A stretch of 64,000 nt of DNA from Sphingobium sp. Cam5-1. Lineage in GTDB: Bacteria > Pseudomonadota > Alphaproteobacteria > Sphingomonadales > Sphingomonadaceae. Below, piece by piece: positions 26,573 through 35,678 of the stretch. The notes under the pieces were generated by a model. The model saw only the letters and a program-made list of their open reading frames with translations, had not been told where the DNA came from and ran no database searches. The stretch is taken from assembly GCF_015693305.1 (NCBI RefSeq), contig NZ_CP065138.1:806001-870000 (forward strand), in the 5' to 3' direction. Position numbers and translations under genes: made by a program. Positions within the stretch are counted from its first letter, which is position 1, and the number at the start of each line of letters is the position of its first letter.

Positions 26573-27970
26573 ATGGCTGAAAATTACGACGTCATCGTTC
26601 TGGGCTCCGGCCCTGGCGGCTATGTGGCCGCGATCCGCGCAGCGCAGCTGGGCCTCAAGACCGCCATTGTCGAGCGTGAAAATCTCGGCGGCATCTGCCT
26701 CAACTGGGGCTGCATCCCGACCAAGGCGCTGCTCCGCTCGGCGGAAATCTTCCACTATATGCAGCATGCAGGCGACTATGGCCTGGCCGCTGAGAAGATC
26801 AGCGCGGACATCGCCGCCGTCGTCAAACGCTCGCGCGGCGTCGCCAAGCAACTCAATCAGGGCGTCACGCACCTGATGAAGAAGAACAAGATCACTGTCC
26901 ACATGGGCGACGGCAAGCTCACCGGCAAAGGAAAGCTCTCCGTCACCAGGGACGGCAAGACCGAAGAACTGACCGCAAAGAACATCATCCTCGCCACCGG
27001 CGCCCGCGCCCGCGACCTGCCCGGCACCCCCGCTGACGGCAAGCGCGTCTGGACCTACCGCCACGCCATGACCCCGCCTGAAATGCCGACCAAGCTGCTC
27101 GTCATCGGCTCCGGCGCGATCGGCATAGAATTTGCGAGCTTCTACAACGATATGGGCGCTGACGTGACCGTGGTCGAAATGATGGACCGCGTCGTGCCAG
27201 TCGAGGATGCGGACGTTTCCGCCTTCCTCGAAAAGGCGCTCAAGAAGCAGGGCATGACCATCCTGACCGGCGCTGGCGTCAGCGATATTCAGGTCGGCGC
27301 GAATGGCATCAAGGCCAAGCTGAAGGACAAGGCAGGCAAGGAAAGCGCTGCCGAATTCAGCCATATGATCGTCGCCATCGGCATCGTCCCCAACACCGAA
27401 AATATCGGCCTAAAGGAACTCGGCGTCGCCGTCGACGATCGCGGCTTCCTGAAAACCGACGAGATGTGCCGCACCAACATCGAAGGCCTCTGGGCAATCG
27501 GCGACATAACCGCCCCGCCATGGCTCGCGCACAAGGCTAGCCATGAAGGCGTCATCACCGCCGAAGCCATCGCAGGCAAGCACCCCCACGCCATGGACCC
27601 GCGCAACATTCCCGGCTGCACCTATTGCCACCCCCAAATCGCCTCGGTCGGCCTCACCGAAGCCAAGGCGAAGGAGGCAGGCTATGAGGTAAAGGTCGGC
27701 ATGTTCCCTTTCATCGGCAATGGCAAGGCGATCGCGCTCGGCGAGGCGGAAGGCTTCACCAAGACCGTGTTCGACGCCAAAACCGGCGAACTGCTGGGCG
27801 CACACATGGTCGGCGCCGAAGTCACCGAAATGATTCAGGGCTTCACGGTCGGCAAGACGCTGGAAACGACCGAAGCGGAACTGATGCACACCGTCTTCCC
27901 GCATCCGACCATTTCGGAATCGATGCACGAAAGCGTGCTCGCCGCTTATGGACGCGCGCTCCATATCTGA
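26573..27970 (+). CDS. lpdA: Dihydrolipoamide dehydrogenase (E3)
   Basis: FAD-dependent reoxidation of dihydrolipoamide for 2-oxoacid dehydrogenase complexes. 465 residues. FAD-binding GSGPGGYVAAIRAAQLG is at 11-27, the redox disulfide GICLNWGCIP at C42/C47, NAD-binding IGSGAIGIEFASFY is present, and the C-terminal catalytic HPTISE is intact. It follows pdhC and the thioesterase gene. The next gene begins 23 bp before its stop. Confidence 0.96.
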   Translation: MAENYDVIVLGSGPGGYVAAIRAAQLGLKTAIVERENLGGICLNWGCIPTKALLRSAEIFHYMQHAGDYGLAAEKISADIAAVVKRSRGVAKQLNQGVTHLMKKNKITVHMGDGKLTGKGKLSVTRDGKTEELTAKNIILATGARARDLPGTPADGKRVWTYRHAMTPPEMPTKLLVIGSGAIGIEFASFYNDMGADVTVVEMMDRVVPVEDADVSAFLEKALKKQGMTILTGAGVSDIQVGANGIKAKLKDKAGKESAAEFSHMIVAIGIVPNTENIGLKELGVAVDDRGFLKTDEMCRTNIEGLWAIGDITAPPWLAHKASHEGVITAEAIAGKHPHAMDPRNIPGCTYCHPQIASVGLTEAKAKEAGYEVKVGMFPFIGNGKAIALGEAEGFTKTVFDAKTGELLGAHMVGAEVTEMIQGFTVGKTLETTEAELMHTVFPHPTISESMHESVLAAYGRALHI

Positions 27971-28721
27971 CCGCCGCTCATGGCAAAGGGGCGCGGGGAT
28001 ATTCCTCCTCGCGCTCCTCGCCGTTCTGGCAATCGCGTTGCTCCAGCGATCGGGCTGGTTCGATCCGCTGAACATCGCCGCGATGAAGGCAGCAGGAGCG
28101 GGCAGGGCGGGCGCCCCGTGGATCACGCCAGTCATGATGGCTGCGTCCATCATCGGCGACACGGTCGGGCGATTACTCATCATGGCCGCCGTTGCGATCG
28201 GCCTGCTCTATCGGCGGCAGCGCTATGCCGCTCAATGGCTCGCGCTGGTCACGGTCGGTGGCACCTTGCTCAACACCGGCCTCAAACAGATTTTCGCGGC
28301 GCCGCGCCCCGAGCTCCTGCCGCATCTAGACATAATACATAGCTACAGCTTCCCCAGCGGCCATTCCGCCGGGACCATGATCCTGTTCGGCGCGCTCGCC
28401 ATGCTGACACGTTTGGAACTTGGCGCCCCACCCTCACCGTCCGCCCTGAGCTTGTCGAAGGGCTCTACTTCCTCTTTTAGAAAGAAGAGGGCTTCGACAG
28501 GCTCAGCCCGAACGGGGTGGTTTATTCCAGGAGAAGGGCAGTACGCTCCAGCCTACCTCGCCGCCGCCCTCATCATCGCCCTAATCGGCACCAGCCGCGT
28601 CTGGCTAGGCGTCCACTGGCCGACCGACGTCCTTGCCGGTTGGATCGAAGGCCTGGGCTGGCTATGCCTCTGCCGCTACTGGCTACCAACGGGGCGAGGG
28701 CAGGATCAGAGCGTCGCTTAG
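27948..28721 (+). CDS. PAP2-family phosphatase with in-frame repeat insertion
   Basis: Membrane phosphatase of the PAP2 superfamily (lipid phosphate or undecaprenyl-pyrophosphate type), 257 residues with about six hydrophobic segments. Signature motifs: KQIFAAPRP (113-121), PSGHS (136-140) and SRVWLGVHWPTD (216-227). Between motifs 2 and 3, residues ~162-191 (rich in Ser, Lys, Arg) are encoded by a copy of the CCGTTCGGGCTGAGCCTG repeat and interrupt an otherwise hydrophobic region. The frame stays open, so the protein may still be made. Its start overlaps lpdA by 23 bp and its end overlaps the convergent DUF2142 gene by 39 bp. Confidence 0.85.
   Translation: MDARSISDRRSWQRGAGIFLLALLAVLAIALLQRSGWFDPLNIAAMKAAGAGRAGAPWITPVMMAASIIGDTVGRLLIMAAVAIGLLYRRQRYAAQWLALVTVGGTLLNTGLKQIFAAPRPELLPHLDIIHSYSFPSGHSAGTMILFGALAMLTRLELGAPPSPSALSLSKGSTSSFRKKRASTGSARTGWFIPGEGQYAPAYLAAALIIALIGTSRVWLGVHWPTDVLAGWIEGLGWLCLCRYWLPTGRGQDQSVA
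28438..28518. repeat. Palindromic repeat inserted in frame in the PAP2 gene
   Basis: Left arm CCGTCCGCCCTGAGCTTGTC (28438-28462, diverged), right arm CTTCGACAGGCTCAGCCCGA... (28492-28515, intact), inner hairpin CTCTTTTAGAAAGAAGAG. Same family as 7533-7611 and 24060-24156. Confidence 0.85.
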
Positions 28722-30131
28722 CTGCCCATGCGGCGGCATCCCGTCCGCCGTGACGAAGCCATGCACCCAGAAACTGTCATAGGCACTGGCGAGCGCAATC
28801 ATCAGCAACAACACCGCCGACCCGGCAAAGACGCCTCGCGCCGCCCGCAACCCGGCTTCCGGCATCATCGCCAGCAACACCAAAGGCAACAGCGGCAGAA
28901 AATAGCGCCCCTGCGTCCCCTGCACATAATCCGCCCCCAATGGCGTGCCCGTCAGATACATAGCCGTCTCAATCAGCAGCGCAGTGCCGCCCGCCACAGC
29001 CAGCCACCACAGCCTCTGCCCCGCACCGACCCGGACGCCCGATCCGCTCAACACCGCGACCCCCAGCATCACAGCCGCTAGCAGATAGGCGCCAAGCGGT
29101 AACAATATAGCATTCCACCCGAAGCGCCCAACAAGCTGCAACGCATAAACCGGCGACCGCTCGATAATGCTGGACGCCAACGTCCGAACATAGGCGACGG
29201 GATCGGCCAAGATGACCGCCAACTGCGCGCCAAGCGGCGCGGTCATGACATTCTCGCCCGTCTTGCGCGATACGATATGATAAAGCGCCTGACTGCCGCC
29301 GGACATTTTCATCCAGCCGATGAAAGCCGCCGCTCCCAGCGCCATCGCGCCCAGCAGCAGCCATGGCCGCCTGTCCCGCCGATGCTGCGGCCATTGCAAT
29401 CCCGCCGCCATCAGCGGCAGATAAACCCCCTTCGCCAACGCAAGCAGAGGCGCGGTAATCATCAGGCCAGCCGACCGGCCCGGACTGCTACCCATTGCGG
29501 CAAGGCGCAAGGACAGCGCCAATCCCACAAAGCCCATCCCGTTGATGACGGCGTCGGGAGAGAGCGACCCCGTCTGATAACAGAATGTCGGCAACAATGC
29601 CGTCGCCAGCAAGGCCCCGCGTCCAAAGGGCATCAGCCCGAATGCCACCGCCAGCAATATCAGTCCGGCCGTGGCATTGACCAACCGCCCCACATAGAAA
29701 CTGCCCATGCGCGGCAGGGCCAGCGCCTCTCCAGCCCGCAGACCGGCGGCCGATGGCGCATAAAGTGTCGGCGCATAATTGGCGACATTAGGGAAGTCGG
29801 CAAAGGCCGTACCCGCCCGCCCTGCGTCCGCCCTCCACGCCCGCTCCACCATCGCGCGATCAAAGCGCCGCGCCTTGCCCGTAACATCGGTGGGAAAGTC
29901 GATCCCGTGTAGTTCCAACGCCGATCGTGGCAGCTCAGCCCCGATCGCCGCACCCCGCTGCTCGGTCATGACCCGGCCATCCGCCAGCAGCTGGGCCTTC
30001 ATATAATGCTGATTTTCGTCCGGCGCCTGAAAGGGCGGCGTGATGATCGCAAATGCCAATGTGACGGCGCAGACCAGCGCCAGCAGCCACCGCTCCACCG
30101 CCGTGACCGGCACGGCAATAGGCGAAAGCAT
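28683..30131 (-). CDS. DUF2142 polytopic membrane protein
   Basis: 482 residues from the ATG at 30131, with about 10-12 hydrophobic segments. The early signature TPPFQAPDENQHYMKAQLLADG and the later QGTQGRYFLPLLPLVLL are typical of DUF2142, a family resembling GT-C glycosyltransferases and often found with surface polysaccharide genes. A longer reading frame to 30236 starts inside a palindromic repeat and is rejected. The catalytic role is inferred by fold only. Confidence 0.82.
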   Translation of the reverse strand: MLSPIAVPVTAVERWLLALVCAVTLAFAIITPPFQAPDENQHYMKAQLLADGRVMTEQRGAAIGAELPRSALELHGIDFPTDVTGKARRFDRAMVERAWRADAGRAGTAFADFPNVANYAPTLYAPSAAGLRAGEALALPRMGSFYVGRLVNATAGLILLAVAFGLMPFGRGALLATALLPTFCYQTGSLSPDAVINGMGFVGLALSLRLAAMGSSPGRSAGLMITAPLLALAKGVYLPLMAAGLQWPQHRRDRRPWLLLGAMALGAAAFIGWMKMSGGSQALYHIVSRKTGENVMTAPLGAQLAVILADPVAYVRTLASSIIERSPVYALQLVGRFGWNAILLPLGAYLLAAVMLGVAVLSGSGVRVGAGQRLWWLAVAGGTALLIETAMYLTGTPLGADYVQGTQGRYFLPLLPLVLLAMMPEAGLRAARGVFAGSAVLLLMIALASAYDSFWVHGFVTADGMPPHGQLSDALILPSPRW

Positions 30132-30190
30132 CGCCCGCCCCGAAGAAATCGATAGTCGTTCGTGCCGCACAAGCCGCTCCACCCACAAAA

Positions 30191-30226
30191 CCCTCTCCCC
30201 TCGGGGAGAGGGCAGGGAGAGGGGGC
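30191..30226. repeat. CTCTCCCCTCGGGGAGAG palindrome
   Basis: CCCTCTCCCCTCGGGGAGAG plus GGCAGGGAGAGGGGG. A short hairpin unit with a GC-rich tail, resembling a diverged single unit of the CTCCCGC repeat family. It lies upstream of the DUF2142 gene. Confidence 0.7.
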
Positions 30227-30366
30227 AGCGCAACACTCGTCGGACTCACACCCTCACCAAATCACTCCCAACCGGAAGCAACAAAGCAGGCAGCACCCTA
30301 ACGATCAGCTCTTAACATTTCCCCAGCATTGCCCGCGCGTCTCCACCATTGCGCAGGCGTCCCATT

Positions 30367-31314
30367 TCATTCGTCGTCATTTTCTTCTTTTTCAGCCGGA
30401 GGATGAAGCCGCAGCCGCGTCACCCGGCGTCCATCGCTGCTCACGATTTCCAGCTTCCAGCCGCTCTGTTCGTGATTCAATATTTCACCGGCGTCAGGCA
30501 CTCGCCCGGCGATGACAAAGGCCAGCCCGCCCAGCGTATCGACATCTTCCTCGACATCGGCCAACCGCTCGTCAATTTCCTTGGCGACGTCCTCCAGTTC
30601 GGCGCGAGCGTCCGCTTCCCACAATCCGCCCTCCAGCGGAACGAGCAGGGCCTCGGGCGCATCATCATGCTCATCCTCGACATCGCCGACGATCTCCTCG
30701 ACCAGATCCTCGAAGGTCAGCAGGCCCTCTGTCCCCGAATATTCGTCCAGCACAATCGCCAGATGGGTGCGTTTAGCACGCATCTCCGCCAGCAGGTCCA
30801 GCGCGCCCATGCTCTCGGGCACATAAAGCGGCTGACGGATCAGAGGCTCCAGCGTATCCGGCACGGGGGACTTACCCGCCAATATCGCAAAGGCGTCGCG
30901 GATGTGGACCATGCCCACGATCGTATCCAGCGTCTCGCGATAGACCGGGATGCGGCTATGCCCCGCTTCGGCGAACAGCGCCGCCAGTTCGGCAAAGCTT
31001 GCCCGCTCCTCGATCGCGATGATGTCGGCGCGCGGCACCGCGACGTCATCGACCGTATGCTCGGAAAAATGCAGCAGGTTGCGAACCATCTGCCGCTCTA
31101 TCGCTGACAGGTCGCCCTTGGCCGCAGCAGGCGCGCCTTCGTCCTGCGCATCCTCATCATAATCGTCGAGAGCCTCTTCCAGCTCGCGCCGCAGGCTGGG
31201 GCTCTCCTCCTCGCCAAACAGCAGCGACTTCAGGCCGCTCCATAAACCGCCCTCGTGACTACTACTGTCCGATTCCTTTGAACCGTTGCCGTCCTTCGGA
31301 CTGCCTTCAGCCAT
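30367..31314 (-). CDS. corC: CorC/HlyC-family CBS-domain protein
   Basis: 315 residues. An acidic N-terminal part is followed by two CBS domains (VDDVAVPRADIIAIEERAS and PLYVPESMGALDLLAEMRAKRTHLAIVLDEYSGTEGLLT) and a C-terminal CorC_HlyC transporter-associated domain (GLWEADARAELEDVAKEI...LGGLAFVIAGRVP). It lacks the DUF21 membrane domain, as usual for CorC. It is associated with Mg/Co homeostasis or membrane stress in relatives. Last gene of the phoH-ybeY-corC run; the apolipoprotein N-acyltransferase gene that usually follows is not here. Confidence 0.92.
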   Translation of the reverse strand: MAEGSPKDGNGSKESDSSSHEGGLWSGLKSLLFGEEESPSLRRELEEALDDYDEDAQDEGAPAAAKGDLSAIERQMVRNLLHFSEHTVDDVAVPRADIIAIEERASFAELAALFAEAGHSRIPVYRETLDTIVGMVHIRDAFAILAGKSPVPDTLEPLIRQPLYVPESMGALDLLAEMRAKRTHLAIVLDEYSGTEGLLTFEDLVEEIVGDVEDEHDDAPEALLVPLEGGLWEADARAELEDVAKEIDERLADVEEDVDTLGGLAFVIAGRVPDAGEILNHEQSGWKLEIVSSDGRRVTRLRLHPPAEKEENDDE

Positions 31315-31325
31315 TGTTCTTCCTA

Positions 31326-31835
31326 TTATCCTGTCAGGCGATCCCCATAGGGATCGGAAATGCCAAGGCTCAGCAACGACTGCGTCTCCAACGCCTCCAT
31401 CGCTTCTGCCTCGGCATCCTCCATATGATCATATCCCAGCAAATGGAAAGTCCCATGGATGATCAGATGGGTGGCATGTTCGGCGACCGTTATGCCTTTT
31501 TCCGCCGCCTCGCTGGCGCAAACGCCCTCCGCCAGCACGATATCGCCCAGCAGCACCTCGCCATCGTCGGTGTTGCCAGTCCCTTCCAGCAGGTCGGATT
31601 GCACCATCGGGAAAGACAGGACGTTGGTCGGCTTGTCCTTGTCCCGATAGGCGCGGTTTAGCTGATGCACCTCCTCATCGCTGGTCAGCTTCACCGCGAC
31701 CTCATACAGCGCCTGGTCTGCGGCAAAGGACGCATAGGGGCTATGCGTAATCGCCGCCACAACCGCCCGCTGCGCCAGTAACTCCCAATCCTCACCCGGC
31801 CAGCCTTCATCATGAAGGACCGCAACTTCAATCAT
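31326..31835 (-). CDS. ybeY: Endoribonuclease YbeY (rRNA maturation)
   Basis: 169 residues. Zinc-binding HGTFHLLGYDH (H-x3-H-x5-H) is intact. Required for 16S rRNA 3'-end processing and ribosome quality control. It sits between phoH and corC, with 11 bp to corC. Confidence 0.95.
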   Translation of the reverse strand: MIEVAVLHDEGWPGEDWELLAQRAVVAAITHSPYASFAADQALYEVAVKLTSDEEVHQLNRAYRDKDKPTNVLSFPMVQSDLLEGTGNTDDGEVLLGDIVLAEGVCASEAAEKGITVAEHATHLIIHGTFHLLGYDHMEDAEAEAMEALETQSLLSLGISDPYGDRLTG

Positions 31836-31849
31836 CCAAATAAGCTCCG

Positions 31850-31875
31850 TTCGTTTCGAGCGAAGTCGAGAAACA
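31850..31875. repeat. Short palindromic remnant between phoH and ybeY
   Basis: GTTTCGAGCGAAGTCGAGAAAC forms a small imperfect palindrome in the 50-bp gap. It is probably a fragment of another dispersed repeat family. Confidence 0.45.
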
Positions 31876-31885
31876 GGCTCCGCAC

Positions 31886-32890
31886 TTAAGCATCCGGCCC
31901 CTCATAAGCCTGCACGATCCGTCCGACGACCGGATGGCGCACGACGTCGCCGATCCCGAACGGCACGACCGATATGCCCTCGACCCCCTCCAGCCGCGCC
32001 ACCGCGTCAGCCAGTCCCGAAATGCCCGGCTGCGGCAGGTCGACCTGACGAGGATCGCCGCAGATCACCATTCGGCTCCCCTCGCCAAAGCGGGTCAGGA
32101 ACATCTTCATCTGCGCGATGGTCGTGTTCTGTGCCTCGTCCAGCACGATGAACGCGTTGGCGAGCGTCCGCCCACGCATGAAGGCCAGCGGCGCGATCTC
32201 GATCTCCCCGCTGGCAATCCGCCGTTCCACCTGTTCGGCGGGCAGCGTGTCGTACAGCGCGTCATAGATCGGCCGCAGATAGGGATCGACCTTCTCCTTC
32301 ATGTCACCCGGCAGAAATCCCAGCCGCTCGCCCGCCTCGACCGCAGGCCGCGACAGGATCAGCCGATCGACGCTGCCCGTGATCAGCTGACTCACCGCCT
32401 GCGCGACGGCGAGATAGGTCTTGCCCGTGCCTGCCGGACCCAGCGCGAAGATGATGTCGTTCCGGGTCAGCGCCTCCATATAGGTGACCTGCGTGGCGGA
32501 GCGCGGGACGATCGTCTTCTTGCGGGTGCGGATCATCACCTTGGGCGGTTCGGCTACGTCATGGCGGATGATGCCATCCAGCATCGGTTCGGCCGACATC
32601 GCGATCACCGCCTCCACCGCGCCGCTGTCGATTTCCTGTCCAGCCACGATCCGGTTGTAGAGCCCCGTCATCACGTCCCGTGCCCGCGCCGCCGCTTCAG
32701 CATCGCCCTCGATCTGCAACTTGTTGCCCCGCGCCGCGATATAGACGCCCAACCGGTTCTCGATCGCCACCAGATTCTGGTCATATTGCCCGAACAGCGC
32801 GCCCAGTAGGTGCGGCTTCTCGAAAGTCACTTCCAACCGCGCACGTTCGGCAACATCCACGCGATGATTATGGTTCGGTTTCTTGGACAT
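31886..32890 (-). CDS. phoH: PhoH-like ATPase
   Basis: 334 residues. An N-terminal KH-like region is followed by the PhoH P-loop ATPase: Walker A GPAGTGKT, RPAVEAGERLGFLPGDMKEKVDPYLRP, Walker B FIVLDEAQNTT and MVICGDPRQVDLP. Probably an RNA-associated ATPase/helicase working with YbeY. First gene of phoH-ybeY-corC; miaB lies upstream with a 120-bp spacer containing a decayed repeat. Confidence 0.95.
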   Translation of the reverse strand: MSKKPNHNHRVDVAERARLEVTFEKPHLLGALFGQYDQNLVAIENRLGVYIAARGNKLQIEGDAEAAARARDVMTGLYNRIVAGQEIDSGAVEAVIAMSAEPMLDGIIRHDVAEPPKVMIRTRKKTIVPRSATQVTYMEALTRNDIIFALGPAGTGKTYLAVAQAVSQLITGSVDRLILSRPAVEAGERLGFLPGDMKEKVDPYLRPIYDALYDTLPAEQVERRIASGEIEIAPLAFMRGRTLANAFIVLDEAQNTTIAQMKMFLTRFGEGSRMVICGDPRQVDLPQPGISGLADAVARLEGVEGISVVPFGIGDVVRHPVVGRIVQAYEGPDA

Positions 32891-33012
32891 TCAGCAGCCT
32901 CCCTTTCCATCCGTCACAACCGCGCTGGCGGTTATCCATCTCCTGGTCTTCGATCCCGGTGGACAGGCTCGGAGATGGGTTCCTGCAAAAGCGGGAACGA
33001 CGGGTTTTGGGT

Positions 33013-34371
33013 TCAAGCGGCTTTCCTCCTGCTGAGTTCGCCGGCCAGACTGTTCGGACCGGCACTGATGATATCCACTTCGACCATGTCGCCGATGGAA
33101 AGTTCTGGCGCTGTGACATGGACAGATTGCAGCCACGGCGTCTTCCCGATCAACTGCCCGGCATGGCGCCCCTTGCGCTCCAGCAATATCTCGGTCGTGC
33201 GGCCCACCGTGGCGGCGTTGAAGTCCACCTGATGCCGGTTGATCACCGCCTGCAGCCGCGCCAGCCGCTCGTCCATCACTGCCGCAGGAATCTGCCCGCC
33301 CATGTCCGCCGCAGGCGTGCCGGGGCGGGGGCTGTATTTGAACGAATAGCATTGCGAATAACGCACCTGCTCGACGATCTTCAACGTATCCTCGAACTCC
33401 GCATCGCTCTCGCCCGGAAAGCCGACGATGAAGTCGCCCGACAGCGCAATGTCCGGCCGCGCCTGCCGCACCCGTTCAATGATCCGCAAATAGCTGTCCA
33501 CGCTATGGCTACGGTTCATCGCCTTCAATATACGGTTATTCCCCGATTGCACCGGCAGATGCAGGAAAGGCATCAGCTTCGCCTCTTCGCCATGCGCCGC
33601 GATCAACCCATCGCTCATGTCATTGGGATGGCTGGTCGTATAGCGGATACGCGCCAGCCCGCCGATCTTCGCCAACTCGCGCACCAGCCCGTCCATGCCC
33701 TGCATGCGGCCCTTGTCATCCTCGCCAGCCCAGGCATTCACATTCTGCCCGAGCAGCGTGATCTCCCGCACGCCGCCATCGACCAGCGCCTTCGCTTCAT
33801 CCAGGATCGCGCCCCAAGTCCGGCTGATCTCCGCCCCACGCGTGTAGGGCACCACGCAATAGGTGCAGAACTTATCGCACCCTTCCATGATCGTCAGGAA
33901 AGCGGTCGGCCGCGCCTGCTTCGTCCGCCCCGGAAGGGCAGCAAATTTGGACGCCAGCGGCATGTCGGTATCGACCGCCTCTTCGCCACGCCCGGCCTTT
34001 TCGATCAGGTCAGGCAGCCGGTGATAAGCCTGCGGCCCCACCACGATATCGACACTCTTCGCCCGGCGACTTATCTCGCTCCCTTCGGCCTGCGCAACGC
34101 AGCCAGCGACCGCGATCATCGGCCGCGTCCCATCCCCGCGGTTCAAGCGGCCAATGTCGGAATAAACCTTGTCCACCGCCTTTTCGCGAATGTGGCAGGT
34201 ATTGAGGATCACCAGATCCGCCTCAGCCCCATCGGCCGCTGCGGTCATGCCCCGTTCGCCCAGCATCTCGGCCATGCGCTCGCCATCATAGACGTTCATC
34301 TGGCAGCCGAAGGATTTGACGTGGAATGTCGCTGGAGTCTTTGGGGCGTCGTTACGATTCATGCCGTCCAT
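33013..34371 (-). CDS. miaB: tRNA-2-methylthio-N6-dimethylallyladenosine synthase
   Basis: Radical-SAM methylthiotransferase modifying A37 of tRNAs. 452 residues (a start at 34362, MNRND, is also possible). The N-terminal UPF0004 domain carries auxiliary-cluster cysteines C23, C59 and C91; the radical SAM cysteines are C165, C169 and C172 (CDKFCTYC); a TRAM domain is at the C-terminus. It starts one base after the plsC stop codon on the same strand. Confidence 0.96.
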   Translation of the reverse strand: MDGMNRNDAPKTPATFHVKSFGCQMNVYDGERMAEMLGERGMTAAADGAEADLVILNTCHIREKAVDKVYSDIGRLNRGDGTRPMIAVAGCVAQAEGSEISRRAKSVDIVVGPQAYHRLPDLIEKAGRGEEAVDTDMPLASKFAALPGRTKQARPTAFLTIMEGCDKFCTYCVVPYTRGAEISRTWGAILDEAKALVDGGVREITLLGQNVNAWAGEDDKGRMQGMDGLVRELAKIGGLARIRYTTSHPNDMSDGLIAAHGEEAKLMPFLHLPVQSGNNRILKAMNRSHSVDSYLRIIERVRQARPDIALSGDFIVGFPGESDAEFEDTLKIVEQVRYSQCYSFKYSPRPGTPAADMGGQIPAAVMDERLARLQAVINRHQVDFNAATVGRTTEILLERKGRHAGQLIGKTPWLQSVHVTAPELSIGDMVEVDIISAGPNSLAGELSRRKAA

Positions 34372-35130
34372 CTATACAGGGGCCACGACCGGAGTGAAAG
34401 GCGGCAGGTGCATCGCAATGCTCGCGGCGATCCTTTCGCGCGCCACTGCCGCTAACTGCTTGCGATCGGGGTAAAGCGCGGGGTCGAACGGCTCCAGAAA
34501 ACGCAGCGTGACGTTCAACCTGCCGCGCCGTTCCAGCAGTCGCCGCACATTCTGCCCCGCCGGTTCGTCGCTATGCCACGCAATCTCCGCCGTGGCCGCG
34601 CCATAGTCGATGTGCACGGGCTGGATCATCACCGCGCGCGGCGGCGGCAGCAGAACCGCCAGCAGCGACGGCTTGAACGGCAGCAGGCCCTGCCCATCGC
34701 TGGTCGTACCCTCTGGGAACAGCGCAACCGGCTGGTGCCCCGCCAGCGCCGCGCGCAGCGCCTCGATCTGTCCGCCAAGCGCACCTCGCCGGTTTCGCGC
34801 GACGAACAGGGTATTATTCTGCGCCGCCAGCCACCCGACGATCGGCCAGCCCGCAATCCCGTCATGCGCGACGAAGGCAGCGCCGGTTTCGCCGCCCAGC
34901 GCCAATATATCGACCCAGCTGACATGATTGGCGATGATGAAGCTGTCGCCGTGAAAGGGATGCCCTTCTACCCGCACCCGCGCACCGACGGCCCTTGCCG
35001 CCATTCCCAGAAAGCGGGGAGGCCAGGGCGATCGCGCTCCTACGGCCCGCCACAACAGATGCGGGATCAGGCATAGGAACAGGCATGCGGCAAGCGCGCC
35101 CAGCCGGTAAAAATAGCGCAGTCGCCGCAA
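34372..35130 (-). CDS. plsC: 1-Acyl-sn-glycerol-3-phosphate acyltransferase
   Basis: LPLAT-family acyltransferase making phosphatidic acid at the inner membrane. 252 residues with an N-terminal hydrophobic anchor (LGALAACLFLCLIPHLLW). The catalytic H-x4-D motif is NHVSWVD (H69, D74), and the glycerol-phosphate site is FPEGTTSDG near residue 138. It is 5 bp behind fur and abuts miaB. Confidence 0.93.
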   Translation of the reverse strand: MRRLRYFYRLGALAACLFLCLIPHLLWRAVGARSPWPPRFLGMAARAVGARVRVEGHPFHGDSFIIANHVSWVDILALGGETGAAFVAHDGIAGWPIVGWLAAQNNTLFVARNRRGALGGQIEALRAALAGHQPVALFPEGTTSDGQGLLPFKPSLLAVLLPPPRAVMIQPVHIDYGAATAEIAWHSDEPAGQNVRRLLERRGRLNVTLRFLEPFDPALYPDRKQLAAVARERIAASIAMHLPPFTPVVAPV

Positions 35131-35135
35131 GGCTG

Positions 35136-35558
35136 TCAGTTCTTGCGGTCCAACGATACGCCGTACAATTCCATCCGATGGTCGACCAGGCGGAAGCCGA
35201 GCTTCTCGGCGATCTGCTTCTGCAACTGCTCCAGTTCCGGATCGACGAACTCAATGACGTTGCCGGTCTCGACATCGATCAGATGGTCGTGATGCGCTTC
35301 GGGCGCTGCCTCATAACGGGCGCGTCCATCGCCAAAGTCGTGTCGCTCCAATATGCCCGCCTCTTCGAACAGGCGGACGGTGCGGTACACGGTCGCGATT
35401 GAAATGCCCGGATCGATGGCGGACGACCGCTTGTGCAGTTCCTCCACATCGGGATGGTCCACCGCGTCACTCAGCACCTGAGCGATCACGCGGCGCTGTT
35501 CGGTGATGCGCAGGCCCTTCTCATGGCAGAGGGCTTCTACATCGATCTTGCGGTTCAT
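35136..35558 (-). CDS. fur: Fur-family metalloregulator (Fur/Mur)
   Basis: 140 residues. Winged helix KGLRITEQRRVIAQVL...ISIATVYRTVRLFEEAGIL; metal-binding region HDFGDGRARYEAAPEAHHDHLIDVETGNVIEF. There is no C-terminal CxxC pair, as in alphaproteobacterial Fur/Mur proteins, so it may respond to Fe or Mn. First gene of a fur-plsC-miaB run. Confidence 0.92.
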   Translation of the reverse strand: MNRKIDVEALCHEKGLRITEQRRVIAQVLSDAVDHPDVEELHKRSSAIDPGISIATVYRTVRLFEEAGILERHDFGDGRARYEAAPEAHHDHLIDVETGNVIEFVDPELEQLQKQIAEKLGFRLVDHRMELYGVSLDRKN

Positions 35559-35621
35559 GCGGGCTCGCTCATTCAGGTGTGTCGGATAATCAGCGGGAAT
35601 CTAGCGGCATAAACGTCATTA

Positions 35622-35650
35622 TAAAAGGGGCGCATGGCAAATGCGCCCCT
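35622..35650 (-). terminator. Rho-independent terminator of mucR
   Basis: On the minus strand a 10-bp perfect stem (AGGGGCGCAT/ATGCGCCCCT, loop 5 nt) is followed by TTTTATAATG. It lies 29 bp after the mucR stop. Confidence 0.85.
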
Positions 35651-35678
35651 CTCATCACGGATCGCCCGCAATTGCTGC

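Noticed and set aside
32891..33012. A short gene between phoH and miaB
   Set aside because: Contains only a decayed CCCGCTTTTGCAGGAACCC-type repeat and no coding frame with a start site.
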